From assembly GCA_018127085.1 (NCBI GenBank), contig JABMLO010000017.1, positions 1-36,041 of the forward strand: DNA of 36,041 nt, in the 5' to 3' direction. The notes beneath the pieces are model-generated. The model had not been told where the DNA came from and searched no databases. It saw nothing but the letters and a program-made list of their open reading frames with translations. Below are positions 33,101 through 36,041 of the stretch, piece by piece. Numbering within the stretch: position 1 is the first letter of the stretch; each line of letters begins with the position of its first letter. A program made the translations under genes and the position numbers. The DNA is from Pneumocystis sp. 'macacae' (taxonomy: Eukaryota > Ascomycota > Pneumocystomycetes > Pneumocystales > Pneumocystaceae).

Positions 33101-34536
33101 GATACTAATTCCTAAAATACCTAATTTTATAAGTGTATTAAATTTCATGTTTATTTAAATAAATGAAATTTCAAAAATTATAAAAAATTGGTTTTATTAA
33201 AGATATGGGAATTTTATAATAATATTCTTTGAATTTACTAGTTTAAAACAAAATAGTCTAAATCATGATAGATTAAAAGATAATATCTTTTAATTATTTT
33301 TTATAAATTAAGATTACCCTATTTTTAGTTTCTGTGATTTTCCAGTCATTTATTTTAATGTTTTAGACTAGATTTGTGATTTATTTTCTTAAAACTTATT
33401 TTAAATATAAAAAATAGAAAAACTAATGATTAAGAATTTTTATTAGATTGTTTATTTATGGAGATTTTCAATAAAGATCAATATTTTATATAAAATTTGA
33501 TAGTAAAAATGTATTAATGGATTATTTACGTTTTAATTTATATTTTTTGATATTAACATTAATTTCAAAGTTAATCCTAATAGTTTTTATAATTATTTTC
33601 AAAATGTTATAAAATTTTTAATTAGAAGATTAAATTTTCTATTCAACTAGATAATATTTATTTAATATGTCTGGGTTTCATTTGAATATTTTGTATATTT
33701 AACAATATTTTTAAATAAAATTTTTATTAGTCAAAAATCAAATATAGATAAATGAATTTTAAAGTTAATTTGTACGTACTAAATTTAGAAAATGAACAAT
33801 ATTCTTCAAATTACAAAAGATGAATCCTACTTTAAAAAGTTATTTAAAATATGTATAATAATATGAAAATCTTCTAATTGATAAATTCAAAAGTATAATA
33901 CAAATTTTAAAAAAATATGAATTATATTCTAATAAATTATAATATTTATAATATTTATAAAAAATACTGCATAATTTAGATTATACTTAAAATTTTATAT
34001 AATAATTTATAATTAATCAAAAGATAATATATATAAATCACTCAGATAATGAATACCAAAGGTTATTTAATTATTTTTCAGTACAAATAAATAGTTTCAA
34101 AATTTAAATTCATAAAAATTATATTTAAAAAATAATTATATATCTAAATAAAAAATATTTTAAATTAAGCAATAATTTTTTAGAATAAATTAATTCTATA
34201 AATGAAAAAAAACTTTAAAAAACAATTTTCTATTTTTAAATTAAAATTCTAAAAATATTTCATATGGATTCAAAACATTATTTAAATATTAAATTTAATA
34301 TATTACATCTAAATATATATTTATATAATTTTATTAAAATAATTAAATATAAAATTTTTTGTAATTTGAAAATATTTACAAAATAAAAAATATATAATTC
34401 TTAAAAAGATTTTAAAGTTTCCGTACTCTATAAATAATAAAAGATTTAAATTATGATTATAATTTCAATTAAAAATTATAAACAGATATAATCCATAATT
34501 ATAATTTTATTAGATTTATATAATTTAATTAATATA
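30186..34536. other. Long, extremely AT-rich gene-free region
   Basis: About 4.3 kb composed almost entirely of A and T with no credible open frame, RNA gene or repeat family that I can recognise. It separates the MSG array from the single-copy chromosome interior. Confidence 0.7.
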
Positions 34537-35745
34537 TTACTATAATGTAAGAAAAGAAAAAATTATAAAAAGTATTACCAAAAATATTCCACAATAGGTT
34601 TTCTAGCAGGAGGAATAGAAGAACCTCTTGTTTAGCTGCTTCAAAAATTTTATACGATTTTTCAAGACTCTCATTAAGTTCCAAAAATAGCTGCAACATT
34701 CCTGCATCTATAATAATAATTTGAGCTGACCATACTGTAAATCTATAGACCCAAAATCTGAATCTTTATTTTGAGTTAATGCAAACTCTGCTGCACTGTG
34801 CTCTTGCAATTTTCTTTACACTATTTTGATCACTATTTATGTTTGATTCCTGGAACTAATCATTAAACATAATCTTATAACCTCCATAACGAGTTGTGAG
34901 CTCATTGTCATTTCAGCAGTTTATTCTACAAAAGGATTTTACAATATCTCCACCAAAAAAGAAAACCTGCTCCTCTTGGAGAAACACTCCAACCAGAAAT
35001 ATATCAGGATCTGACCAGAGATCACACATAGGTCCTTCATGAGGAACTTCTTGTTTTCGATCAAGTAATCTTATCTAATAAATATAAATCAGTAAAAATA
35101 TTATATAAAAACAATAAATAATAAAATCACAATATACCTGGTCTATTGTAGTAATACTAGGACTTAAACCACCATGAACGCAAAAATTCTGCCATCAACT
35201 ATTGCTGCTAAAGATAAATAATCAAAAATTTCAGTACAATAACGCCAAACATTAGTATTTCCATATTTACGTATACATTCATCATAAAACCCATAAACCT
35301 GAGTAATCTGTCGTGACTCATGATTACCTCGAATTAAAGTAATACGATCAGGATATCGAACTTTAAAAGATAATAATAATAAAATGTTTCTATTGAATTA
35401 AAACCCCTATCTACAAAATCTCCTATAAACATTAGTATATATTTATATAGAAAATATTATCATAATCTACCCATAAATATATAATTTATCTGGGCACATA
35501 CCACCAACTTTAAATAGTTCTATAAGATCATGAAATTGTCCATGAATATCACCACATATCTAAAAAAAATAATTATATTTAAAAAAGACTCTAGAGATTT
35601 CTTACTGTTACTGGTGAATCTATCCATTGAACATTAGCCTCTTCTATTAAAATTTCTCGTGCTTTGTAACATAAAATTTGGACTTGAGACTCAGAAATTA
35701 GTTTACAGCCTTTAATTGCTCTATTTCTCGATCCAAATTACTCAT
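34537..35745 (-). CDS. Serine/threonine protein phosphatase 4 catalytic subunit (PP4/Pph3-type), with introns
   Basis: Metallophosphatase of the PPP family; known role of PP4 is in DNA-damage and cell-cycle signalling. It starts [11 protein letters not shown] at 35745. Visible motifs: [88 protein letters not shown] and TVWSAP, specific to PP4 rather than PP2A. Introns: 35605-35560 (46 nt), 35470-35423 (48 nt, branch site TACTAAT), 35137-35075 (63 nt), and probably 34578-34540 (39 nt). The last places the stop codon alone in the final exon and preserves a YFL end. About a dozen single-base indels break the frame, mostly a missing base in a run of A or T. An extra ~37-residue stretch lies before TVWSAP. 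Probably a functional gene with sequence errors; less likely a pseudogene. Confidence 0.88.
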
Positions 35746-36041
35746 AACTCATAATATTGTTTTAATATTTTTAGTGTTTTTATTAATAGAATTTATAAAA
35801 AACGTTGATAAAATAATGATAAAAATAAAAATTATTAAATTTCATAAAAAACATTCTTCAAACATTAAATTTAATTATCAATTTTAAATTGTTTATAATA
35901 TTTATAAATAAAAAATTATAATTTAATTATAAACGTATAATAAATCATAGAATCAATATTTATATAAAATAAAAATTAAAAACAGTTATTTATAATCATT
36001 TATTATGTTAAAATTATAAATTATATATAATTTTGTATTTT
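35746..36041. other. AT-rich upstream flank of the PP4 gene
   Basis: Nearly pure A/T. It would hold the PP4 promoter, but I recognise no specific element. Confidence 0.5.

Noticed and set aside
30186..34536. Hidden genes in the AT-rich block
   Set aside because: No frame rises above what AT-rich DNA gives, and no conserved motif is seen. Very small RNAs cannot be excluded.

Overview
This window looks like a chromosome-end (subtelomeric) region of a Pneumocystis species, probably P. jirovecii or a close relative; the species is inferred. The evidence is a same-strand array of major surface glycoprotein (MSG) genes about 3 kb long. They have a GC-rich ARAVKRR-type conserved recombination junction element (CRJE) at the 5' end, cysteine-rich repeats, and a Ser/Thr-rich tail ending in a GPI-type hydrophobic segment. 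The background is very AT-rich, with short introns of about 30-60 nt. All MSG copies are on the minus strand and read toward the left edge. The only housekeeping gene, a PP4-type protein phosphatase, lies at the right edge, so the telomere is probably to the left (inference).

Layout. 1-9400: a pyrimidine-rich, G-poor satellite with a monomer of about 160 bp. From about 2.3 kb it forms higher-order units of about 720-1,060 bp, each with a block of GTGCAC-containing sub-repeats. 9400-9921: GC/CpG-rich junction spacer. 9922-12929, 13250-16268 and 16606-19771: MSG copies A, B and C, all with a CRJE; A and B have no start codon of their own, and C has a degenerate leader exon. 20210-23401: copy D, a divergent MSG with its own signal-peptide exon and two small introns. 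25200-26015: copy E, a decayed 5' fragment of a CRJE-type gene. 27070-30185: copy F, an AT-rich decayed MSG with the same signal-exon and two-intron start as D. 30186-34536: extremely AT-rich DNA without recognisable genes. 34537-35745: PP4 catalytic subunit gene.

How it fits together. In established Pneumocystis biology, CRJE-type MSG copies are silent donors. They are expressed only when recombined behind a single upstream conserved sequence (UCS) that supplies promoter and signal peptide; no UCS is seen here. Copies D and F carry their own leader, so they belong to an independently expressible class or are relics of one. The spacers between A, B and C share an E-box palindrome, a GATA-type site, G-run repeats and a conserved 3' flank. 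These are plausible homology or recombination blocks.

Caution on reading frames. Nearly every gene here, including the PP4 gene, is broken by single-base indels, mostly one base missing from a homopolymer run. This looks like a consensus-sequence error pattern, so the number of true pseudogenes may be much lower than the raw reading frames suggest.
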